A stretch of DNA of 53,013 nucleotides from Bacillota bacterium. Its GTDB lineage: Bacteria > Bacillota > UBA4882 > UBA8346. The DNA lies in assembly GCA_023429995.1 (NCBI GenBank), contig JAEZCE010000084.1:1-53013 (forward strand). Direction: 5' to 3'. How positions within the stretch are numbered: position 1 is the first letter of the stretch; each line of letters opens with the position of its first letter. Shown here piece after piece: positions 32,354-41,791 of the stretch. The notes beneath the pieces were generated by a model. That model had not been told where the DNA came from, made no database searches, and saw only the letters and a list, made by a program, of their open reading frames with translations. Both the position numbers and the translations under genes were made by a program.

Positions 32354-33508
32354 GTGAAAAATTTTAAGTGGTTAGTAGTCTTACTGGTTGTGATGTTATT
32401 AGTAGGCCTTGTTCCAGTCAGTCAGGGCGCTTCCAAACAAATTACCTTACAAATCATTGATGTTGCAGGAAGCAAGCAAATGGTGGGAGCGGCAGTTGAC
32501 GCTTTTGCCGCCAAAAATCCTAATGTAAAAATTGATTATGTAATTGGAACCGCGCCCGAACTGCCGGCAAAAATAAAAGCCCAGCAAATGGCCGGTAATG
32601 TAGAAACCTGTGTTGTCTTAACCGGTTATGACGCTATGGGATCAGGTTTTGTACAACGGATTTGGGAACGGATTTTACCCGAACAAAAGAAATATTTCCC
32701 CGGTATTGACAAGAATTATCTGCCGGCCGCCAAAACAGCCTTCGATCTCTTTGAAGGCTATGGTGTTGTGTTTGCATGGTGCCCGGGCGGTCCAATGTTT
32801 ACGTATAACCCGGATAAAGTAAAAAATGCTCCCAAAACAGCCGCTCAACTACTGGAATGGTGTAAAGCCAACCCGGGGAAATTCATGTATGCCAGACCGG
32901 CAAATTCCGGACCCGGTAGAGCTTTTTTGCAAGGTCTTCCCTATATCTTAGGTGATAAAAACCCCAAAGAACCTAAAACCTGGGATAAAACATGGGCTTA
33001 CTTAAAAGAATTGGATCAATATATTGATTACTATCCTTCCGGTACCGGTATTACATTCAGGGAGATGGGCGAAGGCACTCGGGCCATTCTTGCCAGCCAT
33101 TTGGGCTGGGATGTCAATCAAAGAATTTTAGGGACCATTCCCGCAAACTCACAAGCATTCTTCCTTGAAGGAACCACGTGGGTCAACGATTCCCACTTTG
33201 CCTGCATTCCCAAAGGCCTTGATAAACAACACAAAGAGCTTGCTCTCAAACTGATTGCCTGGCTTCTTAAGCCGAATATGCAAGCCTTCAATTATGACAC
33301 CGGTTATTTCTATCCCGGTCCTGCTGTTAAAAATGTCACACTTTCCATGGCTCCGGCTGAAAGCCAAGCTAAAATCAAAGCAGCTGCCCGGAAATATCTT
33401 GATGACGCCGTCACCAAATATCCTTCCGCCACTCAGTTGGATGCCGAGGCACTGACCACAGCTTGCGATATGTGGGATCGACTGGTTGGAGCAAAGATTA
33501 AAAAATAA
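32354..33508 (+). CDS. ABC transporter extracellular solute-binding protein
   Basis: A 384-residue type II binding protein. The signal peptide (residues 1-25, cleaved near VSQGA) has no lipobox Cys, so the protein should be free in a periplasm-like space. The body begins LQIIDVAGSKQMVGAAVDAF and has conserved PANSGPGRAFLQGLPY and DYYPSGTGITF segments. The pattern is near PotD/YnjB-like proteins rather than the sugar-binding CUT1 type. The ligand is unknown. GTG start with GGGAGG upstream. A hairpin after the gene (33531-33580) probably raises its level above the membrane parts. Confidence 0.88.
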   Translation: MKNFKWLVVLLVVMLLVGLVPVSQGASKQITLQIIDVAGSKQMVGAAVDAFAAKNPNVKIDYVIGTAPELPAKIKAQQMAGNVETCVVLTGYDAMGSGFVQRIWERILPEQKKYFPGIDKNYLPAAKTAFDLFEGYGVVFAWCPGGPMFTYNPDKVKNAPKTAAQLLEWCKANPGKFMYARPANSGPGRAFLQGLPYILGDKNPKEPKTWDKTWAYLKELDQYIDYYPSGTGITFREMGEGTRAILASHLGWDVNQRILGTIPANSQAFFLEGTTWVNDSHFACIPKGLDKQHKELALKLIAWLLKPNMQAFNYDTGYFYPGPAVKNVTLSMAPAESQAKIKAAARKYLDDAVTKYPSATQLDAEALTTACDMWDRLVGAKIKK

Positions 33509-33530
33509 TCGGAAAATTAATTCCAGAAAG

Positions 33531-33580
33531 AGGGGGCTGTCGGCAAAAACTTGCAATATTTTCTCATGACAGCCCTTTTC
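33531..33580 (+). terminator. Intra-operon hairpin between binding protein and ATPase genes
   Basis: GGGCTGTC (33534-33541) pairs perfectly with GACAGCCC (33568-33575), extended by A-T and G-T pairs, and a T-rich tail follows. It sits 20 bases before the ATPase start. A leaky terminator or mRNA-stabilising stem is expected here. Confidence 0.65.
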
Positions 33581-33597
33581 TTTAATAAAAATCATAT

Positions 33598-34752
33598 ATG
33601 GATGTGAGCAGAATGACAAAAGAATTTAAAAAGTTAACCATCGAACATTTAGCCAAGAAATTTGGAGAAAAAGAAGCTTTAATTGATTTTAACCTGGTCG
33701 TTGAAAAAGGAGAATTTGTCACTTTCCTTGGCCCGTCCGGCTGTGGAAAATCAACCGCCCTCAATTGTATCGCAGGGCTGCTGCCCATTACCAGCGGCCA
33801 TATTTCCGTCAACGAAGAATGCATCGACGATGGATCCAAGAAAGTACCAGCCGAAAAAAGAGGGTTTGGAATGGTTTTCCAGAACTATGCCCTGTTTCCT
33901 CATCTAACAGTATTTCGTAATGTCGCTTTTGGCCTTGAATTAAAAAAAATCCCGAAAAATGAAATTCAGGAAAAAGTGGGCCAGGTCTTGAAAATGGTTC
34001 ATCTCGAAGGGTATGAAAACAAATTTCCCAGCCAGATGTCGGGTGGTGAGCAACAAAGAGTGGCCATAGCCCGTTGTATTGTCCTGGAACCTCATTTATT
34101 GATGCTGGATGAACCTCTCTCCAATCTGGACGCCAAATTGCGAAATGATATGCGGTATGAACTAAAAGCTTTGCATGAACGGCTTCAAGTCGCCAGTATT
34201 TATGTGACGCATGATCAACAAGAAGCTTTGGCCCTATCGGACCGGATTGTAGTAATGAAAAAAGGCTACATTCAGCAAGTTGGTACTCCCGAGGAAATAT
34301 ACTCCCATCCCGCGAATCTTTTTGTAGCCGACTTTATGGGTTTCCGTAATATTTGGGACGCCCAAATCGAAGAGATTCAGGAAAACAACGACGAAGCCAA
34401 AATTGTCGTCAATATCAACGGGAATAAACTTGTTTCCCACACCAAATTTACCAGCCAAAACCGCCGTTTAAAATCAGCCCTTCAGGAAGCATTCAAAAAC
34501 CAAAAGACTATCAATACCGCAATCAGGCCCGAAGACTTCTTGATTGGCAAAGGAGAAGCCAATTCCCTCAAATGTAAGGTGAATCTTGTTGAATATCTCG
34601 GGCAGATAAGCCACATTACGGGTACGGTAGGCACTAACAATCAGGCTGATTTACGCGCCTCCGAAAAAATTCGCATCGGAGATGAACTGGAGCTATGGAT
34701 CCCCCCGGAGAAGCTTTTGGTATTCCCGAAGGGGGTAAATATCTATGTCTGA
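33598..34752 (+). CDS. ABC transporter ATP-binding protein (PotA/UgpC-like)
   Basis: A 384-residue ATPase. Walker A is GPSGCGKST near residue 47, the Q-loop is VFQNYALFPH, the signature MSGGEQQR, Walker B LLMLDEPLSNLDAK and the switch His VTHDQQEA. Residues 285-384 form a TOBE-type regulatory domain. It powers the two permeases downstream. The start is uncertain: ATG 33598 has no ribosome site and Met6 (33613) is equally possible. It overlaps the first permease gene by eight bases. Confidence 0.93.
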   Translation: MDVSRMTKEFKKLTIEHLAKKFGEKEALIDFNLVVEKGEFVTFLGPSGCGKSTALNCIAGLLPITSGHISVNEECIDDGSKKVPAEKRGFGMVFQNYALFPHLTVFRNVAFGLELKKIPKNEIQEKVGQVLKMVHLEGYENKFPSQMSGGEQQRVAIARCIVLEPHLLMLDEPLSNLDAKLRNDMRYELKALHERLQVASIYVTHDQQEALALSDRIVVMKKGYIQQVGTPEEIYSHPANLFVADFMGFRNIWDAQIEEIQENNDEAKIVVNINGNKLVSHTKFTSQNRRLKSALQEAFKNQKTINTAIRPEDFLIGKGEANSLKCKVNLVEYLGQISHITGTVGTNNQADLRASEKIRIGDELELWIPPEKLLVFPKGVNIYV

Positions 34753-35608
34753 AGAAAAACGTTGGGACTTTGGTTTGTTCATTGTTCTTCTTCCGGCGCT
34801 TTTATTCATCCTTTTTTTATTTATTTATCCTTTTCTCTATGGCCTCTTTCTTAGTTTTACCAATGAAAGCGGCGTTTTTACGCTAGCCAATTATACCCAA
34901 TTTTTCACGGACACCTGGGAACTACGGACCATAGGGATTACCCTTTGGATCGCATTGCCCGCAACCTTAATCAACATTTTTTTGGCCATCCCTTTCGCTT
35001 ACTACATGCGCCATGGCATGAAGTATGAAAAATTAATCACTTTTTTCTTAATTATCCCTATCACCCTGGGAACAGTATTGATTTCCGAAGGAATGCTGAC
35101 TTACATGGGGCCGCATGGTTGGCTCAATCAGTTTCTAATGGCGATCGGTCTCATCAAGAAACCGTTTCTTTTCACCCATAACTATCTTGGGGTAATCATC
35201 TCAGTAGTTTTACAGGGTTTCCCGTTTGCTTTTTTAATGTTATTGGGTTATATATCCGGAATCAATCCCGATTTGGAGAAAGCCGCTCAAATGTTGGGGG
35301 CATCAAAAACGAAAACCTTCTGGAAAATATTATTTCCCTTAATGGTGCCCGGGATTGCCATCGCTTTTTGCCTCAATTTCGTAATGGCCTTCTCGGTTTA
35401 TCCATCTGCGGTCTTGCTGGGGCAGCCTTCCGGACCTACCCGGGTTATCTCGATTGCCGCTTATCAATGGTCTTTTGAAAAATTCAATTTTAATATGGGT
35501 TCGGCGATATCCATGGTCATGGCCGCTATTGAACTTATAGTCATTATTCTGGTATTCATCTGGAGACAGCGAATTTACAAAGGCGCTTCCATCGTCGGAA
35601 AAGGGTAA
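34745..35608 (+). CDS. ABC transporter permease 1 (PotB-like)
   Basis: A 287-residue inner-membrane protein with six predicted helices. The EAA loop is LEKAAQMLGASKTKTFWKI near residue 178, where the ATPase docks. The shape is that of binding-protein-dependent importers of the PotB/CysW class. Start ATG overlaps the ATPase stop; GGGGG lies upstream. Confidence 0.92.
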   Translation: MSEEKRWDFGLFIVLLPALLFILFLFIYPFLYGLFLSFTNESGVFTLANYTQFFTDTWELRTIGITLWIALPATLINIFLAIPFAYYMRHGMKYEKLITFFLIIPITLGTVLISEGMLTYMGPHGWLNQFLMAIGLIKKPFLFTHNYLGVIISVVLQGFPFAFLMLLGYISGINPDLEKAAQMLGASKTKTFWKILFPLMVPGIAIAFCLNFVMAFSVYPSAVLLGQPSGPTRVISIAAYQWSFEKFNFNMGSAISMVMAAIELIVIILVFIWRQRIYKGASIVGKG

Positions 35609-35677
35609 AATACCCAAACAAACCCAGAGTTTAAATGAACTCTTACTTCACACTTTGAACTTCGGGAGGCAATTGCT

Positions 35678-36493
35678 GTGCAAAAAAAAATTAATCTGTC
35701 GGGAATCTTGTTTTTCGTTGCAATTCTTATTTATTTACTGAATGTGTCGGGAATCTTATTAACTGTTATTTTAAACTCATTCAGTAAAAACTGGTTTTCA
35801 GGTCTGATCCCCAAAGTTTATACCTTGGATTGGTATCGTTACTTGGCAACCGACCATGATATATTTAATTTGTTGGGTCTTACCTTTATCGTGGCAATCT
35901 CGGTCGTTTTCATTTCATTGCTGATCGCCTTTCCGGCGGCCTATGCAATGGCCAGGCGCGATTTTCATTTTAAAGGGGTAATTCTATCCCTATTTCTATT
36001 ACCCATGATTATTCCGCCGATGGCCTATGGTATTCCGCTGGCAATGGTGATGTACAAAGCTCATTTGGCGATGAAAGTTATTGGAGTCATTTTGGTCAAC
36101 CTCGTTCCCATAGTGCCCTTTATGATTTTGGTGCTCCAGCCCTTTATTGAACAAATCAGCTCCAATCTGGAATCGGCCGCTAAAATGTTAGGCGCCGACG
36201 GGTTCACCACTTTTCGCAAAATTCTGGCTCCCTTAACCCTGCCGGGGATTTTAACCGCCGGTATTCTTTCGCTGGTTAAAACTTTGTCGATGTTCGAATT
36301 AACTTATCTTGTTGCCGGCGGCAAGACCCAAACCATTATCGTCGCCTTATATTCCGACGCCTATGCCGCAGGTTTCCGGCCTATCCAGGCCATCGATGCC
36401 ATGGCGGTGATCTACTTTTTAACAGCTATGGCCGCTTTAGTCGTGGCATTAAAGTTTGTAAGTCCTACCCAAATGGTGTTTAAATTGAAATAA
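35678..36493 (+). CDS. ABC transporter permease 2 (PotC-like)
   Basis: A 271-residue inner-membrane protein with six predicted helices and the EAA loop LESAAKMLGADGFTTFRKI near residue 167. It pairs with permease 1. GTG start, eight bases after GGGAGG. A 12-bp terminator stem follows at 36605-36640. Confidence 0.92.
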   Translation: MQKKINLSGILFFVAILIYLLNVSGILLTVILNSFSKNWFSGLIPKVYTLDWYRYLATDHDIFNLLGLTFIVAISVVFISLLIAFPAAYAMARRDFHFKGVILSLFLLPMIIPPMAYGIPLAMVMYKAHLAMKVIGVILVNLVPIVPFMILVLQPFIEQISSNLESAAKMLGADGFTTFRKILAPLTLPGILTAGILSLVKTLSMFELTYLVAGGKTQTIIVALYSDAYAAGFRPIQAIDAMAVIYFLTAMAALVVALKFVSPTQMVFKLK

Positions 36494-36604
36494 AAATGCT
36501 GTTAGGACCCTACGGCCATTATACCAGGGATTCAATTTGTTTCGGGCCGATTCATTTCATTGTTTTGCTAATATTGTTAATCTTTCTTTTTTCATACTTA
36601 TCAG

Positions 36605-36640
36605 AAAATAAATGGCTTTTTTAGGATAGCCATTTATTTT
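36605..36640 (+). terminator. Intrinsic terminator of the ABC operon
   Basis: AAAATAAATGGC (36605-36616) pairs perfectly with GCCATTTATTTT (36629-36640) and a T-rich tail follows. It separates the permeases from the chemotaxis gene. Confidence 0.75.
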
Positions 36641-36712
36641 TATTATCAATATTATTCCAGAAATGTCGATAATTAAAAGGAAAAATTTGTTTTGTTTTTC
36701 AGGAGGTTAATC

Positions 36713-38431
36713 ATGAAGCAAAAAACTTTCGTAAACCGCCACAATTTTTGGAATACCGCCTTTTTCTCCCGGCTGAAAGTCTTTCACCAAATTTTGGTTA
36801 TTATCGCGATTATGATTGTCTTTTTCATCATCCATGGAAGCTCCAGCATTTATGTTAATGATACTATCCAAAAAAACAGTTTACATAACATTCAATCCAC
36901 CAATAACCGTTTCAACCACATAACCGTTGTTAAGACCTATATTGAATTAATCGAAAAAGAATATATCAAAGCGCTTACCGGGCGCGGCAGAATTGAATTT
37001 CTCATTAATGAAGGTGATACCCAAGGCCTTCCCCGGATTAATTCTGAAATGGTTCAAGCAGTAAAAGCATTAAGTGATGTTGCTCCGGAAGAATGCAAAC
37101 AAATTATGGCCAATATCAATAGCATTCAACAAATTATCCGGCAGGATGTCAATGAGGATAATTATATTGCTCTCAAAAAAGAATTAAGTTCCATCAATAC
37201 ATTAACCGATACGGTAAATACCAAATCGGTCGATATCAGCTATCAATCGATTACCAAGAATTCCGAATTCGCCTTTACTTCCAAGATAATGACGGTGGTG
37301 ATCACCGTATTATGCACATTGATTTCCATTTTATTGGGTTTCCTTATGGCCTCTACGATATCCAAACCTTTGGTAAAAATTGAATCCGCGGTAAAATCCC
37401 TTGCCGAAGGAAACCTGAACCAAAAGATCACCACCTCAGGCTGCCCTGAAGTAACGGGAGTTGCCGATGGGTTCAATAACGCAATAGCCAGCCTTCAACG
37501 TTTGGTCACCCAAATCAACCAACAATCGGATATCTTGTTTACGGCCAGTAAAGAATTAAAAGCGGCGACTTCCGATACGGGTGAATCCATGAATCAAGTC
37601 GCCAATACCATGGCAGACTTGGCCAAAGCATCCGCAGACCAATCGACTCAGGTTAACAACGCTGTTGAAATTATTCATCTTTTGTCGGAGTTAGTAACCA
37701 AAGTGACCCAGGATACAGCCGATATAGCCAATACTTCTCAAAATGTTTCCAAATCAGCCGAGGCAGGGCAGAAAGCATCGTCCGATGTTTCCAGTGAGAT
37801 GAATGAATTATATCATTCGACGCTGCAGGTAGCCGAAGTCATTAAAAATCTAAGCGAAACTTCCGGAGAGATCAGTGAAATCACCAATATGATTCAAGGT
37901 ATTGCCGAACAAACCAACTTACTGGCATTAAACGCCGCAATTGAGGCGGCCCGCGCCGGGGAGCACGGGAAGGGTTTCGCAGTTGTAGCCGCTGAAACCG
38001 GAAAACTGGCGGATCAATCCATCCAATCGGCAACCCTGATCACGAATTTAATTGACAATATGAACACCCGGATTGAGCAGGCAGTTGCAGTAATGGAAAA
38101 AAATACTGAACGGGCTGAAACCGGTAAAAATTTGGCCACTCAAGCGCGAGGCACCTTTGAGGAAATATTCCAAACTCTTAATGCTACTCTGGTACAAATC
38201 GGACTTATCGCCAATTCCGCCCGGCGGATGTCGGAAAGTAATAATGACGTTACGGAAGCCATCGAAGCTATTGCCGCAATTAGTGAAGAAACCAGCGCCA
38301 GTACGGAGGAAGTCACTGCCACGGCCGAGGAACAAAATGCTGCAGTTCAGCAAGTCAACGCTTTAGCGGAAAATCTCTCCCAGATTGCCGATAATCTGAA
38401 TCAATCGGTGGCTTTCTTTAAACTATCATAG
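36713..38431 (+). CDS. Methyl-accepting chemotaxis protein sharing the kinase's sensor
   Basis: A 572-residue chemoreceptor. Membrane helix about 15-40, extracytoplasmic sensor about 40-190, second membrane helix about 195-220, HAMP to about 275, then the cytoplasmic coiled coil with the hairpin tip (IAEQTNLLALNAAIEAARAG, followed by HGKGFAVVA). The tip has AETGKLADQS where AxEIRKLAEQS is usual. Over about 178 ungapped positions the N-terminal part is about 55% identical, by hand count, to that of the sensor kinase at 29045. AGGAGG precedes the ATG at 36713. It lies after the operon terminator, so it may have its own promoter. Confidence 0.92.
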   Translation: MKQKTFVNRHNFWNTAFFSRLKVFHQILVIIAIMIVFFIIHGSSSIYVNDTIQKNSLHNIQSTNNRFNHITVVKTYIELIEKEYIKALTGRGRIEFLINEGDTQGLPRINSEMVQAVKALSDVAPEECKQIMANINSIQQIIRQDVNEDNYIALKKELSSINTLTDTVNTKSVDISYQSITKNSEFAFTSKIMTVVITVLCTLISILLGFLMASTISKPLVKIESAVKSLAEGNLNQKITTSGCPEVTGVADGFNNAIASLQRLVTQINQQSDILFTASKELKAATSDTGESMNQVANTMADLAKASADQSTQVNNAVEIIHLLSELVTKVTQDTADIANTSQNVSKSAEAGQKASSDVSSEMNELYHSTLQVAEVIKNLSETSGEISEITNMIQGIAEQTNLLALNAAIEAARAGEHGKGFAVVAAETGKLADQSIQSATLITNLIDNMNTRIEQAVAVMEKNTERAETGKNLATQARGTFEEIFQTLNATLVQIGLIANSARRMSESNNDVTEAIEAIAAISEETSASTEEVTATAEEQNAAVQQVNALAENLSQIADNLNQSVAFFKLS

Positions 38432-38862
38432 GAAATCAAACATCGTGTAATGCCAAACCAGAGTAAAACTGATTATCAACTTATTATCGGCTAACCGGAT
38501 ACCATACTCTTAAACTGCGCATTGAAATAAAGACCTCTCCCTCGGGAATCCTCAGCGGAGCATTCCTTTATTTAAGCTGCCGTGATTTATCCATGCCCTT
38601 TTTTTCAGAAACCTCGAAAATACCTCGAATATCTTTTAAAACCCCCGGATTGTGTTCAATCATATTCAATATGTTTCTTCAATGTCATAGCTCCTTAAAA
38701 CATATATTGATTTCAAGCAAAATCCAAAAGTCAAAAATATTTATTTATCTTTTAATATCGATTTAAATCTCTTTTAGGCCGTTCCCAATAATAGCTTAAT
38801 CTCCGGCGCCATACTATATCTTGGTTAAACCAATTCAAAATGGTCAAAGGAGGTTTTAACGA
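38432..38862. other. Gap with a possible small minus-strand ORF
   Basis: No clear gene in 431 bases. On the minus strand AAGGAG precedes an ATG at 38688, which is open for only ten codons; the other frame from about 38675 is open to 38568. Removing one A from the AAA near 38675 would give a 39-residue protein ending KGMDKSRQLK. I do not recognise it. The rest is AT-rich and should hold the promoter of the phosphoesterase gene. Confidence 0.3.
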
Positions 38863-40632
38863 ATGAAAAAATTAATGTGTTTTTCCCTATCGCTGATGAT
38901 GTTTTGCTTTCTGGGTTTAGAAACCATGGCAACCGAACCAGCCCCAAACCGGTATGTAACGGGAGTAGTCTTTTCCGATTTAAATGCCAATGGTAAGCTG
39001 GATCAAGGTGAACCCGGTATCGCCAATGTATGTGTGTCCAACAGCAAAGAGGTGGTACAAACGGACAGCGCGGGAAGGTTCCGGTTGCCGGCCTATGATG
39101 AGATGGTTGTTTTTGTAACCAAGCCCGCAGATTATGATTACCCATTGAATGAAAATCATCTGCCAAAATTCAGTTATATCCACCAGCCGCTGGGTTCTCC
39201 CGCTGCAATTCAAAAATACCGGGGGCTTAACCCAACCGGGGATTTACCGGCACAACTCAATTTTCCGTTGCTTCCATCCAGGAACGTTTTCAAAAGCTTT
39301 AGAGCCATTATTACCGGAGACACTCAAGTTTATAACAATACCGAAATCGGTTACTTACGGGATACTTTGGTCAAAGAGGCAGCCGCCACAAAAGCCTCTT
39401 TCGTGTTAACCGTGGGGGACAATATTGGAGACGTCCTTTCACTCTACCCCCGCTACCTTTCGGTGATGAAAGGGATGAACAAACCGGTCTATCTTACCCC
39501 CGGCAACCACGACGTCAATCTTGACACACCTGATTACGCCCATTCTCTGGATACGTTTAAACGCGAATTCGGTCCCACCTATTATTCATTTAATTATGGA
39601 AAAGTCCATTTCGTGGTGTTGGACACTGTATATTACCCGTCGACCATTTATGCCCACTCTTATCATGGCGAAATCGATCCGATCCAAATGGAATGGCTGA
39701 AAAATGATCTTTCATACGTGCCCTTCGATCATCTAATCGTACTCAGCATGCATATTCCCATCGTTTCTTTTGTAGACCGCTTACACGAACAGCATCACGT
39801 TAAAAACCGTGCCGAACTCTATGCCTTATTAAGAGGCAGAAAGGTTGTGGCTTTAGCCGGGCATACCCATACCACCGAGCAATTTTTACCGGGAGAGATG
39901 GAAGAAGGTTGGATCGAACCGATCGCCCTCCGTGAAATGATTATAGGAGCGGCTTGCGGTTCCTGGTGGTCCGGCGACACGGATGACAATGGAGTTCCCT
40001 TCTCATTCGAAAAATGCGGTTCACCGAAGAATTACATGATTTTCAATTTCAACGGAGCCGATTATCAGGAAAATTTTAAGGCTATCGGAAAAAGTCAAAA
40101 CGCTCAAATGAATCTGTCATTTTGGACCCCCTCCTTTGATCAGTGGTTTCAGGCCCAAAAGAATTGGTATAACGCCAATCCTCAAACACGTCCGGCCACT
40201 CCGCCCTTTACCCAGGCAAGCTTGGCCGATCCTGCGGCATTAAAAGACTCTGAGTTAGCCGCCGGCAAATTGGTGATCAATGTTTGGGACGGCAACAGTT
40301 CTTCCAAGGTTTCCTGCCAATTCGATAAAGGAAAACCGATATTAGCGATAAGAAATACCGATATCGGCGATCCGGCGGCATTACGCGACCAGCTTAGCAC
40401 AACAAGGTATGCCGTCGGTTTCAGCATTTACAACAACAAAATCAAGCCCGATGAACCGCAACCCCTTCCAGGATTGTTTGCAACCTCTTCCACTCATATT
40501 TGGACCTGTCCCTTACCCTCCGAACTTAAGCCCGGATTACATGAAGTCCGGGTAAGCGTTGAAGATCCTGTTAGTAAACATCGCTATGTTGAATTAAAAC
40601 AATTTGAAATCTTAGATGGAAAAGAAGACTGA
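38863..40632 (+). CDS. Secreted calcineurin-like metallophosphoesterase with N- and C-terminal accessory domains
   Basis: A 589-residue secreted phosphoesterase. Signal peptide about 1-23; residues 30-90 form an SdrD/MetallophosN-like beta domain (VFSDLNANGKLDQGEPG); the dimetal core has GDT at 152, GDN at 185, GNHD at 214-217, the His of SMHIP near 297 and GHTH at 333-336; residues 420-589 resemble the MetallophosC domain. It would cleave phosphate mono- or diesters outside the cytoplasm. The neighbouring importer may take up its product (inference). AAAGGAGG precedes the ATG. Confidence 0.9.
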   Translation: MKKLMCFSLSLMMFCFLGLETMATEPAPNRYVTGVVFSDLNANGKLDQGEPGIANVCVSNSKEVVQTDSAGRFRLPAYDEMVVFVTKPADYDYPLNENHLPKFSYIHQPLGSPAAIQKYRGLNPTGDLPAQLNFPLLPSRNVFKSFRAIITGDTQVYNNTEIGYLRDTLVKEAAATKASFVLTVGDNIGDVLSLYPRYLSVMKGMNKPVYLTPGNHDVNLDTPDYAHSLDTFKREFGPTYYSFNYGKVHFVVLDTVYYPSTIYAHSYHGEIDPIQMEWLKNDLSYVPFDHLIVLSMHIPIVSFVDRLHEQHHVKNRAELYALLRGRKVVALAGHTHTTEQFLPGEMEEGWIEPIALREMIIGAACGSWWSGDTDDNGVPFSFEKCGSPKNYMIFNFNGADYQENFKAIGKSQNAQMNLSFWTPSFDQWFQAQKNWYNANPQTRPATPPFTQASLADPAALKDSELAAGKLVINVWDGNSSSKVSCQFDKGKPILAIRNTDIGDPAALRDQLSTTRYAVGFSIYNNKIKPDEPQPLPGLFATSSTHIWTCPLPSELKPGLHEVRVSVEDPVSKHRYVELKQFEILDGKED

Positions 40633-40673
40633 TAATAAAAAAAGCGATGATTAATCCTTTTCCGGATAATTGG

Positions 40674-40705
40674 TTAAAAAAGCCCGCTCGAGCGGGCTTT
40701 TTTAA
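40674..40705. terminator. 32-bp perfect palindromic terminator
   Basis: A perfect 32-bp palindrome with GC core AGCCCGCTCGAGCGGGCT and T-runs on both sides, 41 bases after the phosphoesterase stop. It should stop transcription in both directions. Confidence 0.9.
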
Positions 40706-40818
40706 TGCTCGCTAAAAACGATGATCGATCTTGTTTCAGAAATTCCACATTCGGGCAGGAATCACTTGCCTGAAAGGAGAATTAACAAATTTGAAATATA
40801 CAAGGAGAAATTTACAAT

Positions 40819-41739
40819 ATGCGCCATTGTTTAAAATATGGGATCATTTTTCTATTCATTTTGCTGGCCGCCCGCGTTCAGGCTCCGGTTTACGCGGATG
40901 AGCCTCTTCAGGTAGGTTCCAAAGGTGAGCGAGTCCGGGAAGTTCAAAATTATTTATACCAATTAAAATATTTGCGAACTGCACCTACCGGATTTTATGG
41001 CGCTTCGACCAAGGAAGCGGTTCAGTCCTTTCAATTGGAAAACCATCTCAAACCGGATGGTAATGTTGATCAATACACCCTGGAAGTTTTGGAAGCGATT
41101 TTCAACGATCGCAACCAAGCCGTTCAATATACAGTGGTGGAGGGCGACACTTTACAGTCAATTTCCGCCAAATTTAATTCATCCGTTGCCGAAATCCTGG
41201 TCAAAAACAAGTTGCATGACAACCAAATCTCGCAGGGGCAAAGCCTTTTAATTCCAATCGGGCGCTACCGGCAGATTGCCTCCCGTGGCGGTAGCCGTGG
41301 GATTCAGGAGATTCCCTGGTCACTTGTGAATCAGTTATGGAACCAGGGAGAAGTCGTAAAAGTCACTGATGTTTCTTCCGGGAAATCTTTTGAAGTCAGA
41401 CGCTACGGCGGTGTTTACCATGCGGATGTCGAACCCCTGACCAAGCAGGACACAGAGAAAATGCTGGATATTTATGGTGGACACTGGAGCTGGAACCGTA
41501 AAGCCGTGATCATTGAGTGCCATCGTTTATATATTTCCGCTTCCATGAATGGCATGCCGCACGGCGGCAAGACAATTCAGGGCAACGGTTTCCGCGGCCA
41601 ATTCTGTATCCATTTCTTGGGTAGCCGGGTTCATCGAAGCGGCAGAGTGGATTCTTCCCATCAATCCATGGTTAATGAAGCATATCAATCAGATTTTCAG
41701 GAGGAAGATGCTTCTCCTTCCATGAATCCTGAACCTTAA
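40819..41739 (+). CDS. Peptidoglycan-binding/LysM protein with conserved C-terminal domain
   Basis: A 306-residue secreted wall-associated protein. Signal peptide to about residue 26; peptidoglycan-binding-1 domain 30-93 (VGSKGERVREVQNYLYQL, FYGASTKEAVQSFQ); LysM 103-147 (YTVVEGDTLQSISAKFN). Residues 165-285 form a domain with HADVEPLTKQDTEKM, SMNGMPHG and FCIHFLGS segments that occurs in other Firmicute wall proteins. It may be catalytic, but it is not the YkuD L,D-transpeptidase motif. AAGGAG precedes the ATG. Confidence 0.85.
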   Translation: MRHCLKYGIIFLFILLAARVQAPVYADEPLQVGSKGERVREVQNYLYQLKYLRTAPTGFYGASTKEAVQSFQLENHLKPDGNVDQYTLEVLEAIFNDRNQAVQYTVVEGDTLQSISAKFNSSVAEILVKNKLHDNQISQGQSLLIPIGRYRQIASRGGSRGIQEIPWSLVNQLWNQGEVVKVTDVSSGKSFEVRRYGGVYHADVEPLTKQDTEKMLDIYGGHWSWNRKAVIIECHRLYISASMNGMPHGGKTIQGNGFRGQFCIHFLGSRVHRSGRVDSSHQSMVNEAYQSDFQEEDASPSMNPEP

Positions 41740-41750
41740 CCTGATCGTAA

Positions 41751-41791
41751 AAATGAAAAAGCAGCTGGACTTGATGCCTGCTTTTTCATTT
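41751..41791 (+). terminator. Intrinsic terminator of the LysM-protein gene
   Basis: AAATGAAAAAGCAG (41751-41764) pairs perfectly with CTGCTTTTTCATTT (41778-41791). Confidence 0.8.
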
